Source: Nitrosospira multiformis
GTDB lineage: Bacteria; Pseudomonadota; Gammaproteobacteria; Burkholderiales; Nitrosomonadaceae
Direction: 5' to 3'
DNA length: 64,000 nt
Assembly (NCBI RefSeq): GCF_900110185.1
Contig: NZ_FOCT01000015.1
Span: 1-64,000, forward strand
A program made the translations under genes and the position numbers. Of this stretch, positions 17,159-25,316 are shown piece after piece; position 1 is the stretch's first letter, and each line of letters opens with the position of its first letter. The notes below the pieces were generated by a model. The model was not told where the DNA came from. It was given only the letters and a program-made list of their open reading frames with translations, and searched no databases.

Positions 17159-17923
17159 TTAAGTAGTCTTGCGATGGCGTGCTAGGAAGCTCATCAAGCC
17201 CAATCCAACGACAAACATTGCGTAGGTCTCGGGTTCGGGGATAGGACTTACGTCAGCTGTAATATGGAAGTTGTCCATCGCTGCATAACCGCCCTCCAAG
17301 AGATCAATTCGCAGAGTTACGTTACCATTGGTATTGCCCATTGTACTGAGCGGTAGCGAGACTTCCGTCCAGCTGAATACATCACGCGGCGACGCTATAC
17401 CCGAAACTTGCGCTACATCGAGGATCTTCCCAGAACCTAGGCCATTAACTCCATTAGGATTATCGTAAAGAGTGAATTCGAACGTTGGGACAGCTCCAGG
17501 TGTAACAAACGGGCCCCCAAATACGCTGAGATCAATACTCGAGATATCCATGCGCACGTTCATAAACGGGTTGCTTCCAACATTAAAAGACAGCCCCAGC
17601 CAATCATTTTGTTCCGTGGAAAGCATCCCCAAGGCATAATTTCCACCCTTGCCAGAAGGGTCGGAGTAGCCATGGCCAAACGCCTGATTGCCTGTTATAA
17701 GAAGTGTTTCTACGGTATTTGTTTGCGCAAAACTGAACCCAACTGGCTGGTCACCATAGAGTTCATTTACCGGATTGAAGATATTGACATCGCCGCCATC
17801 GTTTACAAAAGCCGCCGGATGCTCGAAATTCTGATCATATAAAGTCACCGCTGCATGTACGGGCGATGTAATGAACATTGTCATACTGAGACCAACAATT
17901 AGGGACGCTTGCTTTGAGTTCAT
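17159..17923 (-). CDS. PEP-CTERM sorting domain protein
   Basis: 254-residue exported protein. The signal peptide (LIVGLSMTMFITSPVHA) ends before AVTLYDQNFEHPAAF. The body is beta-rich and jelly-roll-like (EVSLPLSTMGNTNGNVTLRI), and the C-terminus is PIPEPETYAMFVVGLGLMSF followed by ARHRK, a textbook PEP-CTERM signal for exosortase processing. AGGAGAAG precedes the ATG. It is flanked by accessory genes, so it may travel with the element. A dedicated terminator follows. Confidence 0.85.
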   Translation of the reverse strand: MNSKQASLIVGLSMTMFITSPVHAAVTLYDQNFEHPAAFVNDGGDVNIFNPVNELYGDQPVGFSFAQTNTVETLLITGNQAFGHGYSDPSGKGGNYALGMLSTEQNDWLGLSFNVGSNPFMNVRMDISSIDLSVFGGPFVTPGAVPTFEFTLYDNPNGVNGLGSGKILDVAQVSGIASPRDVFSWTEVSLPLSTMGNTNGNVTLRIDLLEGGYAAMDNFHITADVSPIPEPETYAMFVVGLGLMSFLARHRKTT

Positions 17924-18065
17924 TATTCTTCTCCTTTCTTGTGGTTTAAAAACATCTTCGAACGAGGGTTAATTCTCTCACCTGTTAAGAAACCTCATAG
18001 CTGAGCTTAACCTCGCTCATCATAATCCTGAATAGTGATTACTGGTAGAGGGAGGGGTGTGATGT

Positions 18066-18656
18066 TTAAACGGCCAAGGGCTTGTTCTCGACGCAATGAA
18101 ACGCCGAAGAAGTTTGTGTCCGCTTCCAATTAATTTTCACGTCTTTACCCAAACTAAGTCCTGCTGCTGCAATAGCGGCCAACAGAATTGTCCTTATCTG
18201 CTCGGAACTCAGATTCGTGTCGATGTGCCAATTACCCACCAGTTTCCGGCTGTGTCTGTCGGCAAATGCCGGCGGCTTGCCAGGAAACAGCTCAGCAGGC
18301 GTTTTGGCGACATATGGGCGCTTCCTGCCGCAGGAACCCATTGCCTGCGCCATCGTTTCCCGACGATCCGGAAAATCTGTCCACAAGTGACGTAGAAGGT
18401 GAATATAGATGTCAATGCTGTACCGGTGCTCATACACTATCCCTCGATACTCAAACCCAAGCCTGATGGTTTTCACGGGAATTTGTGTAGAAACAGGTTG
18501 CAGTCGCGTGATGTGTTCCAGCTCCGCAGTCATAGCCTCACGACGACCTTCGAGAGTAGCGAACCATTTTTGGGACGCCTGGATAGCAGACTCAACCTGT
18601 TTCAGTTCCTGCATGAGAAACTGGAGTTGCAAGTTTAGTACGGGTTGCTCTTGCAT
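18066..18656 (-). CDS. hypothetical coiled-coil protein, third gene of operon
   Basis: 196 residues from the ATG at 18656, chosen because GGAGG precedes it and it overlaps the upstream stop (TAATG). The N-terminal 60 residues form a probable coiled coil (LQLQFLMQELKQVESAIQAS). A middle basic domain (IRLGFEYRGIVYEHRYSIDI) and a C-terminal region rich in helix follow. No known family. Tight coupling with the two upstream genes implies a shared function. Confidence 0.55.
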   Translation of the reverse strand: MQEQPVLNLQLQFLMQELKQVESAIQASQKWFATLEGRREAMTAELEHITRLQPVSTQIPVKTIRLGFEYRGIVYEHRYSIDIYIHLLRHLWTDFPDRRETMAQAMGSCGRKRPYVAKTPAELFPGKPPAFADRHSRKLVGNWHIDTNLSSEQIRTILLAAIAAAGLSLGKDVKINWKRTQTSSAFHCVENKPLAV

Positions 18657-18928
18657 TATTTCCTCCGGAGGCGACGAGTGCGATGGCCAATAGTAATGGT
18701 GCGGCCATCCGTAGTTTTTACCTTGTAAGCGTCGAACCATTCCGCGAGCCGTGATACCGCGCGTCGGCCCAGGTCACGCTCCATGTTTCTGATGCTGTTC
18801 TTATTAAGGTAGAGGGTGATAGCGCCACGGCCGTCGTATTCTTCCTGTCCATAGAGGTCAAGCAACTGTTCAACCATCGGCGGGATACCACGTTGCTGCG
18901 CCCGTATTTCCGCATGTCGGGTATTCAT
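18656..18928 (-). CDS. small DUF4258-like protein, second gene of operon
   Basis: 90 residues from MNTRHAEIRAQQRGIPPM. The RHA-IRAQQRGI start, a GRGAITLYLNK strand and the C-terminal TITIGHRTRRLRRK resemble DUF4258/BrnT-like small proteins, some of which are toxins; this is resemblance only. The frame is open upstream to 19096, but that part overlaps the previous gene and is unlikely. It lies 7 bp after the preceding gene and overlaps the next by TAATG. Confidence 0.55.
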   Translation of the reverse strand: MNTRHAEIRAQQRGIPPMVEQLLDLYGQEEYDGRGAITLYLNKNSIRNMERDLGRRAVSRLAEWFDAYKVKTTDGRTITIGHRTRRLRRK

Positions 18929-18935
18929 GGAAGTC

Positions 18936-19400
18936 CTAGGTCCGATTACGGCGAAGATCATCAGCAAGTAACCATTCCTTGTCGCGAGGCCTTTTAATCC
19001 ATAGATCACGCCATGCGTTGCGTGCCGTGCCAGAAGCGATACAGTTTGCAAGACCAGACGGCGAAAAGGACTCACCCTCATACATGATTTTTTCATGCAC
19101 TACTTCCGCGTAATAATCACGTCCCTTGTAAGCCATTTTGAGTTTGGTGCCATTGGGTAAGAAAATGGCGAGCCACTGATAGCCCTTGTCCGGGTCCCCT
19201 AAAGCTTCCCCCAATATTCGCTCAGCATCACGTTTGGCCAGATACTGCTCTCCCCAATACTGCTCGTCTTTCGTGCGCTCCAAGTAATCCGCCACGACAT
19301 TTTCGATAGTTGAAGCCACATCTGCTCGAGCGTCACCGTAACGAAGAACGAACTCGTTGTAGATCTCTGAGGAAATTGGAACGAAAACAACATTATTCAT
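18936..19400 (-). CDS. possible RAMA-like domain protein, first gene of operon
   Basis: 154 residues. ATG at 19400 is preferred because AAAGGA lies 8 bases upstream. The C-terminal half, NGTKLKMAYKGRDYYAEVV, then IMYEGESFSPSGLANCI, ARNAWRDLWIKRP, has the layout of RAMA/DUF4357-type modules (G-x-L-KG-xY-A-V ... G-x-SPS-A ... N-W--W) that accompany restriction and methylation enzymes. The N-terminal 60 residues are helical and acidic. I infer a DNA- or modification-linked role. It heads a three-gene operon. Confidence 0.5.
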   Translation of the reverse strand: MNNVVFVPISSEIYNEFVLRYGDARADVASTIENVVADYLERTKDEQYWGEQYLAKRDAERILGEALGDPDKGYQWLAIFLPNGTKLKMAYKGRDYYAEVVHEKIMYEGESFSPSGLANCIASGTARNAWRDLWIKRPRDKEWLLADDLRRNRT

Positions 19401-19671
19401 AATTGACATCCTTTATAGTTTTTGAACTTACAAGCAACATAGTACGGTAGTTCATATAAGCACGTAAATAGCAATAATGCTTTCGATTTAGTCGGCCTGT
19501 AGTTCAACAAACGACCGTTTTTGGGAGGCCGTAAAAAACGGATGGGCTTGCTCCATTTCTGGCCAAAAACCCCTCCTAAAACCGTCTCTTGAAACTGACC
19601 CTCGGAAAAGCTAAAGCCAAGTTGAGTTTCTGGAGAGAAATTAGAAAAGGCGAGCAGAGGACTTTGGAAGA

Positions 19672-19752
19672 AATTCCCTAAATAATTAGGGCAAGGCCGA
19701 AGGTGGCGTCAGGAAAGTTTTCTTTGTTAAGGTCAGAGGGCCTGTGGGCATG
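19672..19752 (+). repeat. imperfect direct repeat, left copy
   Basis: Shares TTAGGGCAAGGCC, GCGTCAGGAAA and a GGGCCTGTGGGCA-like segment, in the same order and orientation, with 30398-30490. Translated, both copies give a VRK-V/I-F--VK-G-like string, so they may be pieces of one ancestral gene. Confidence 0.5.
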
Positions 19753-19980
19753 CCATTTTTCAAGCAGAAGGTGAATGGCTACGAAGGATATGTGAATTAA
19801 TAGACACGCCAATAAGCTGGTTTGCGCCGCAGCCTCACTGGATGGATCTTTTCAATAAATTTCCATCCCTCGGCCTCTCCCTCTACTACATGGGACAGTT
19901 CTCCGTATTGCCTGGAAGCTTTTCTGCCTCATCGGCGCATAACGACCCAATCGCCTAACAAGTCGCGAATAAGCTCCACC

Positions 19981-20142
19981 TCATACCAACGCTGCGCCTT
20001 TCCCAGCGTGCACGCACAACCATTCCCCTTTTTTTAAAGTCACCGAGATCACTTCAATCAGGGCGCGAACACTGGGTTCCGCCTCAGCTTTGCTTGACTC
20101 AGTTTTGGCGGCGATGGCCTGGATGAGTTCGTTTTTGTTCAT
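19981..20142 (-). pseudogene. truncated HU-family DNA-binding protein
   Basis: A 53-codon ORF begins MNKNELIQAIAAKTESSKAE and continues VRALIEVISVTLKKGE, the N-terminal helical half of an HU/IHF-type histone-like protein. It then leaves the family after KKGE and stops, so the DNA-binding beta-arm is missing. A frameshift near 20020 is likely, because VRARWERRS in the next frame recalls the HU arm. Confidence 0.65.
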
Positions 20143-20331
20143 GTTTTGACGCTCTGTTTTTAATCCTGAGATTATTGATGGCTCAATAGTTAGTGAGCTT
20201 GAGCAATAAGATATTGCTCATCACGCTCTTTTGAGCTGTCTGGCGGGATTCGGAGTGTACCTTAGTCCAGTAGTAGAAAAACCAGGAAAAAGAAACAATA
20301 ACCATCAAACAAACAACATCAGGGGGAGAAG

Positions 20332-20373
20332 ATGAAAAAAATGACAATTGCGGTACTCAGACATGAGGAATAA
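20332..20373 (+). CDS. possible 13-codon leader ORF
   Basis: ATG with a strong AGGGGGAGAAG ribosome site encodes MKKMTIAVLRHEE and stops at 20373, overlapping the helicase start at 20363 in another frame. It could couple translation of the nuclease/helicase or act as a decoy. Confidence 0.35.
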   Translation: MKKMTIAVLRHEE

Positions 20374-23300
20374 TGGGGAAGCCATATACTTGAGTCCATC
20401 GGATCTGGTGGGACACTTGAGCTGTCGTCACCTAACGCAACTCGATCTCGCTGTAACGGTTGGGACGCTAAAGAAACCCAAGAACTGGGATCCACTGCTT
20501 GAAATTTTTCGCGAACGGGGGCGCCTACATGAGAAGGCGTTCGTTGAGCATCTGCGTCAGCAGGGGTACTTGCCGGTAGAAATCCCAGGGGTTGATATTA
20601 CCCCATCTGCTGTCCACCTAACGAAGAAGGCGATGGAGGACGGACAGCCCATCATCCTACAAGGCGCGCTCCACCATCAGCGTTGGGCAGGACGGGCCGA
20701 TGTTTTGCGACGTGTCGAGAAGCCAAGCACGCTTGGTTCGTGGGCGTATGAAGTTATTGATACAAAGCTTGCACGCGAAACAAAGGCCGGAGCAGTCCTG
20801 CAGCTGTGCGTATACGCTCATCTGCTTCAAGAGATGCAAGGGGCAGTACCAGAATATATCCACGTCGTTGCTCCATGGTCTGATTTTGTGCCGCAGACCT
20901 TCCGATTTGCAGATTTTGGGGCGTACTTCCGGAGAACAAAGGCAGCGCTTGAAGCTGCGACTGAGGCTGGCGCAGCTTCTCAGTTCTACCCCGATCCCAA
21001 GGAGCAATGTGAGGTTTGCCGGTGGGAAGCACATTGCGATCAGCGCAGGCGGAGCGACGACCACCTTTGTCTTGTTGCAGGTATTACCAAAAATCAAACG
21101 AGCGAGTTACAGAGAAATGGGATTGCTACTGTAGCGACTCTTGCAAAAATGTCGTTGCCATTGTCGTGGAAGCCGCAACGTGGAGCAACGCAATCTTATG
21201 AAAGAGCGCGGGATCAGGCGAGAATTCAGATGGAGTCCCGTGAGGCAGGTGAGCTGCGCTTTGTACTACTTCCTGTCATTCCTGAAGCAGGACTTTGTCT
21301 CCTCCCACCTCCTTCCGCGGGCGACATATTTCTCGACATCGAGGGTGACTCGTTTGTGGGGGAACACGGATTTGAATACCTCTTCGGTTATCAGTTCCGT
21401 GATGAAAACGGAAAGCTAGTTTATGTCGCGGACTGGGCATTTGATCGAAAGGGCGAGAAGGCAATTTTCGAGCGATTTGTCGACTTCGTAACCGCTCGCC
21501 TGAAGGATTATCCTGATATCCATATCTATCATTACTCCCCTTACGAACCCGGCACTCTTAAGCGGCTCATGGGCCGTTATGCGTCCCGTGAGAATGAAAT
21601 CGATAATCTACTCCGTCGCAAAGCCTTTGTTGATCTCTACAACGTCATCCGACACACCCTCCGAGCCGGCGTAGAAAGCTATTCGATTAAGCAGCTTGAG
21701 CCGCTTTACCGATTCACGCGTCAAATAAGGCTGCTCGACGCGAATTCTGCCCTGGTACGCTTGCAGGCATGTTTGGAACTTGATAACGCGGCTTCGATTA
21801 GTGATGGGGACAAGCGAGCTGTCCAGGGCTACAACGAGGACGATTGCTCGTCAGCCCTAGCTTTGCGCGATTGGCTTGAGGAACACCGAACTTACCTAAT
21901 ACAGCGCGGTACTAACGTGCCACGCCCCCAGCCTGGTAAGGAGTCGGCAGGCGAAGAGCTTACCGAACGACAAGAGCTGGTCAAGGTACTCGTTGAACGC
22001 CTTACTGCTGACGTTCCGCTGGACTCGGAGCAGCGGACAGTAGAACAGCAAGCGAGATGGCTTCTCGCGCATATTTTGGACTGGCATCGCCGTGAATCCA
22101 AGGCGACATGGTGGGAGTATTTTCGTCTAGCTGCGCTAACGGCAGACGAATTGGTAGACGAGCGTGCCGCGCTTTCGAAACTCTCGTTGGTCGGCGTTGT
22201 AGACACTACTAAAACAGGAATTCCCACACATAGGTATCGATTTGAACAGCAGGATACCGATCTGCGTGGGGATGAAGAGCTTCGCGCGGTAGGCGGTAAC
22301 AAGATCGGGAATGCTGTCACCGTTTCCACCATTAATCGCACCATTGATATCAAGAAGATGAAGGCGACGGCCGACTTACACTCTGCAGCAATCTTTGCCC
22401 ACAAAATTTACGACGATAAGGAACAAGCTGACGCTCTGTTCCGCCTCGGCGAGTATGTGGCTGCCCATGGCATAGAAGGTGATGGGGACTATGAGGCTGC
22501 GCGGGCGCTTTTACTACGAAAGCTTCCGCGGATCGAAGAGCAACCGATCCGCCACCCGCACGAAACAGTCCTGGATGCCGCGCTTCGCATAGCTGGTTTA
22601 CTCGAGGGTGGCATTTTTCCGATCCAGGGTCCACCGGGTACCGGAAAAACGTTTACAGGCGCCCGCATGATTTGCAAGCTTGTTAAGCAGGGTAAGAAAG
22701 TTGGGGTCACAGCCAACAGTCACAAAGTGATAAGGAACCTTATCGACAAAGTTCTCGAAGCTGCCAAAGAGATGAGTGTGGATCTATGCTGCATTCAAAA
22801 GGCCAAGGACAGAGAGCCCGACACGGACCATCTTCTTTTCGCAAAGGACAATAATCAGCTTTTGTCCGCTATGGCGAACGGGCAATGCCAAGTGGCCGGG
22901 GCGACTCACTTCTTATGGTCGCGCGAAGATGCATACCGCGTGTTAGATGTTCTTGTGGTGGATGAAGCTGCACAGATGTCGCTGGCTAATGTGCTTGCTG
23001 TATCACAAGCCGCACGAACGGTGATTTTGCTGGGCGATCCACAGCAGCTGGAGCAACCGATGCAAGGTGCGCATCCAGACGGAACAGGCGTCTCAGCGCT
23101 TCAGCACATTCTAGGCTGTGCCCATACTCTTACGCCAGACCGCGGCCTATTCCTTGAACAGACATGGCGGTTGAATCCGGAAATATGTGGCTTCAATTCA
23201 GAGCTTTTTTATGACGACAAGCTCGTTTCTAAAGAGGGGTGTGAGTGTCAGAAAATCCTCTCTGAGGGGTCGATTACAGGCAGCGGTCTCCGTTATTTGC

Positions 23301-23770
23301 GCGTAGACCATACCGGCAATAAGAGCTCATCGATTGAGGAAGCTGACGCTATAGTACGACTTGTCCAGACGATCTTAGCCAGCAAAACGACTTGGGTTGA
23401 TCGAAATGGCAAAGTAGCACCCTTGACCCTTAGCGACATCTTGATCATTACACCGTACAACGCCCAGGTTTTTGAAATCCAGCAGCGCCTCCCGGAGGCA
23501 CGAGTCGGAACTGTCGACAAGTTCCAAGGTCAGGAAGCTCCCATCGCAATCTACTCCATGGCAACTTCAAGTTACGCCGATGCGCCGCGGGGCATGGAGT
23601 TTTTGTACAGCTCGAATCGTCTTAATGTGGCAATCTCCCGCGCCCAATGCTTGGCCATTCTAGTTGCCTCACCTGAAATTTTTGAAGCCGAATGCAAGAC
23701 TCCTCGTCAGATGCAACTTGCGAATGCGTTCTGCCGCTATCTGGAGCTTGCAACACCTCTCGAAGTCTAA
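20363..23770 (+). CDS. TM0106-type RecB-like nuclease fused to RNase H-like and DNA2/NAM7-type helicase domains
   Basis: 1135-residue multidomain DNA enzyme. N-terminal RecB-like nuclease: Asp133/Lys135 in VIDTKLA and the LQLCVYAHLL helix. An early Cys (LSCRHLTQLDL) together with C-x2-C-x5-C (CEVCRWEAHC, about 214) fits the one-plus-three Fe-S cluster layout of Cas4/AddB. An RNase H-like exonuclease fold follows (DIFLDIEGD, Asp325/Glu327). The C-terminal superfamily 1 helicase has Walker A GPPGTGKT at 756-763, Walker B VVDEAAQ at 866-872, VGTVDKFQGQEAP and a final NVAISRA. The ATG at 20363 is preferred over the TTG at 20348. A PLD nuclease follows on the same strand and a methyltransferase is convergent, forming a candidate defence cassette. 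Confidence 0.88.
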   Translation: MRNNGEAIYLSPSDLVGHLSCRHLTQLDLAVTVGTLKKPKNWDPLLEIFRERGRLHEKAFVEHLRQQGYLPVEIPGVDITPSAVHLTKKAMEDGQPIILQGALHHQRWAGRADVLRRVEKPSTLGSWAYEVIDTKLARETKAGAVLQLCVYAHLLQEMQGAVPEYIHVVAPWSDFVPQTFRFADFGAYFRRTKAALEAATEAGAASQFYPDPKEQCEVCRWEAHCDQRRRSDDHLCLVAGITKNQTSELQRNGIATVATLAKMSLPLSWKPQRGATQSYERARDQARIQMESREAGELRFVLLPVIPEAGLCLLPPPSAGDIFLDIEGDSFVGEHGFEYLFGYQFRDENGKLVYVADWAFDRKGEKAIFERFVDFVTARLKDYPDIHIYHYSPYEPGTLKRLMGRYASRENEIDNLLRRKAFVDLYNVIRHTLRAGVESYSIKQLEPLYRFTRQIRLLDANSALVRLQACLELDNAASISDGDKRAVQGYNEDDCSSALALRDWLEEHRTYLIQRGTNVPRPQPGKESAGEELTERQELVKVLVERLTADVPLDSEQRTVEQQARWLLAHILDWHRRESKATWWEYFRLAALTADELVDERAALSKLSLVGVVDTTKTGIPTHRYRFEQQDTDLRGDEELRAVGGNKIGNAVTVSTINRTIDIKKMKATADLHSAAIFAHKIYDDKEQADALFRLGEYVAAHGIEGDGDYEAARALLLRKLPRIEEQPIRHPHETVLDAALRIAGLLEGGIFPIQGPPGTGKTFTGARMICKLVKQGKKVGVTANSHKVIRNLIDKVLEAAKEMSVDLCCIQKAKDREPDTDHLLFAKDNNQLLSAMANGQCQVAGATHFLWSREDAYRVLDVLVVDEAAQMSLANVLAVSQAARTVILLGDPQQLEQPMQGAHPDGTGVSALQHILGCAHTLTPDRGLFLEQTWRLNPEICGFNSELFYDDKLVSKEGCECQKILSEGSITGSGLRYLRVDHTGNKSSSIEEADAIVRLVQTILASKTTWVDRNGKVAPLTLSDILIITPYNAQVFEIQQRLPEARVGTVDKFQGQEAPIAIYSMATSSYADAPRGMEFLYSSNRLNVAISRAQCLAILVASPEIFEAECKTPRQMQLANAFCRYLELATPLEV

Positions 23771-23991
23771 TGGCACGAAGCCACATAGATCGGTAATATG
23801 ATGTGAAATGATCACTCTTGCATTGGCAATAGGTAACCGCTTTTCAAGAGATTTTCGCGCGAAAATTTTTCCCTTCCCCGTTTGCTGCTTTGTCACAGGC
23901 TACACCAAAGCGCCACTGAGGAGCGATACCGGGCGGTTTGGCCTATCACTTATCCCGAAGTTGCCTTTATCACTCTAAGAATAATCAGAAT

Positions 23992-25314
23992 ATGCTAGTC
24001 AACTTTTTAGCTCAGCCTCAAGAGCAACTGGGCGTTTACCTTCATGCCGCACTTAATGCGCCGACAGTTCCTACCTGTGTCACCATTGTGTCTGCATTCG
24101 CCTCTCTCCAGGCCGTACTTCGCCTCAAGCAACGTCTATATGAATTGCATGCTGCTAGCGCGCGTATTCGCATCGTAGTTGGCGTAGATATGGGAGGGAC
24201 CAGTAAAGAGGTACTCAAAGAGCTTGCAACTTGGCCAGCAGAGGTTTTTGTCTTCAAGAACCGAAAGAGCGGCGTCACGTTTCACCCTAAGTTCTATATT
24301 GTGGAGACTGCGCACTACGCCGAAATATTTCTTGGCTCAAACAATCTTACTGATGGCGGCTTGTACGGTAACTATGAAGGGGCTGTTCGAGTTACCTATC
24401 AATTGCCAGCAGAAGCGATTCAACTAGATGTGGCAAAACAACAGCTCAACAAGTTTATTGAACCTACCCTCCCTACGGGAAGACGGCTCGACGAAGATTA
24501 TCTCAACCTATTAGTTGCCCGGAGCGACATTCCCACCGATGCCGATTCCAGAGAACGGCGCAAAGCCGCTCGCAGTGCGTCGGACGGGGTGAGTGATGAT
24601 GTCTTCGGTTACGAAGTTACGCCTGGACCACCAAAACTACCTATGGAGGTGCAGCAAGTTGTCATGGCGGCTGTTCGGCATCAGCTTGACCAACTCGATG
24701 CTCAGAAAGAAAGAGCTAGGCGACAGCGGAAGGCTGTCGAGAAGCAGGCGATAGCATCTGCCGCTGGCACATCCATAATTCTGCCGGAACTTGAGGCTAA
24801 AACAGACCCTCGCAGTTTTGTGCCAGTGGCGCAAATTGCGCCGGTCGCTTTTTATCTTGAGCTTACCATGACCAAAGGAAGCAGCGGGAAAATTCCGGGT
24901 GAACAACGTATACCACTTGAGGCCCTCAATGCGGCGCAGGACTTTTGGGGGTGGCCCGACAACTACGTTAAGTCTATCAATCCGCGGAAAGGCGACGCCC
25001 CTGGCGGTGAGGAACGCGTATACTTTAATTGGAAGCCCAAGTGGCGAATACGCTCAGTCGGCGAACCGGAAAAAGACATAGTTCAGGATATTCGTATGTA
25101 CTTCTACCAAAATAGCTCTGACTTTCGCTTCCATTCCGGTGATCTTGCCAAGTGGGCTCAGGCTGGGGATATGGTTCGAATCACTCGGTGTGAGAACGAG
25201 CCCTATGTATACGAGTGTGTCCTAGCCGTGGACGGCACCTTACAGCATAAAGCGTGGAAGGCGCTGTGCAAGCCCGGTAGCGGTCGGTCGCGGCGCGTAT
25301 TCGGTTTCTCTTAA
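23992..25314 (+). CDS. phospholipase D-family nuclease (NgoFVII/BfiI-like)
   Basis: 440 residues from ATG at 23992; a TTG at 23938 is also possible. A single PLD signature is present: His98-x-Lys100 (FHPKFYIVE) followed by GSNNLTDGG at 115-123. One motif per chain is typical of BfiI/Nuc-type enzymes that dimerise to build the active site without metal. A charged coiled region (LDQLDAQKERARRQRKAVEK) links to a C-terminal domain (KIPGEQRIPLEALNAAQDFW) that recalls the target-recognition part of NgoFVII/BfiI-like restriction nucleases. It lies 221 bp after the helicase gene and converges on the methyltransferase with 2 bp between the stops. I infer the restriction component. Confidence 0.8.
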   Translation: MLVNFLAQPQEQLGVYLHAALNAPTVPTCVTIVSAFASLQAVLRLKQRLYELHAASARIRIVVGVDMGGTSKEVLKELATWPAEVFVFKNRKSGVTFHPKFYIVETAHYAEIFLGSNNLTDGGLYGNYEGAVRVTYQLPAEAIQLDVAKQQLNKFIEPTLPTGRRLDEDYLNLLVARSDIPTDADSRERRKAARSASDGVSDDVFGYEVTPGPPKLPMEVQQVVMAAVRHQLDQLDAQKERARRQRKAVEKQAIASAAGTSIILPELEAKTDPRSFVPVAQIAPVAFYLELTMTKGSSGKIPGEQRIPLEALNAAQDFWGWPDNYVKSINPRKGDAPGGEERVYFNWKPKWRIRSVGEPEKDIVQDIRMYFYQNSSDFRFHSGDLAKWAQAGDMVRITRCENEPYVYECVLAVDGTLQHKAWKALCKPGSGRSRRVFGFS

Positions 25315-25316
25315 CT

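Noticed and set aside
21892..22404. Long antisense frame within the helicase gene
   Set aside because: Ser/Arg-rich translation typical of a shadow frame opposite a real gene.
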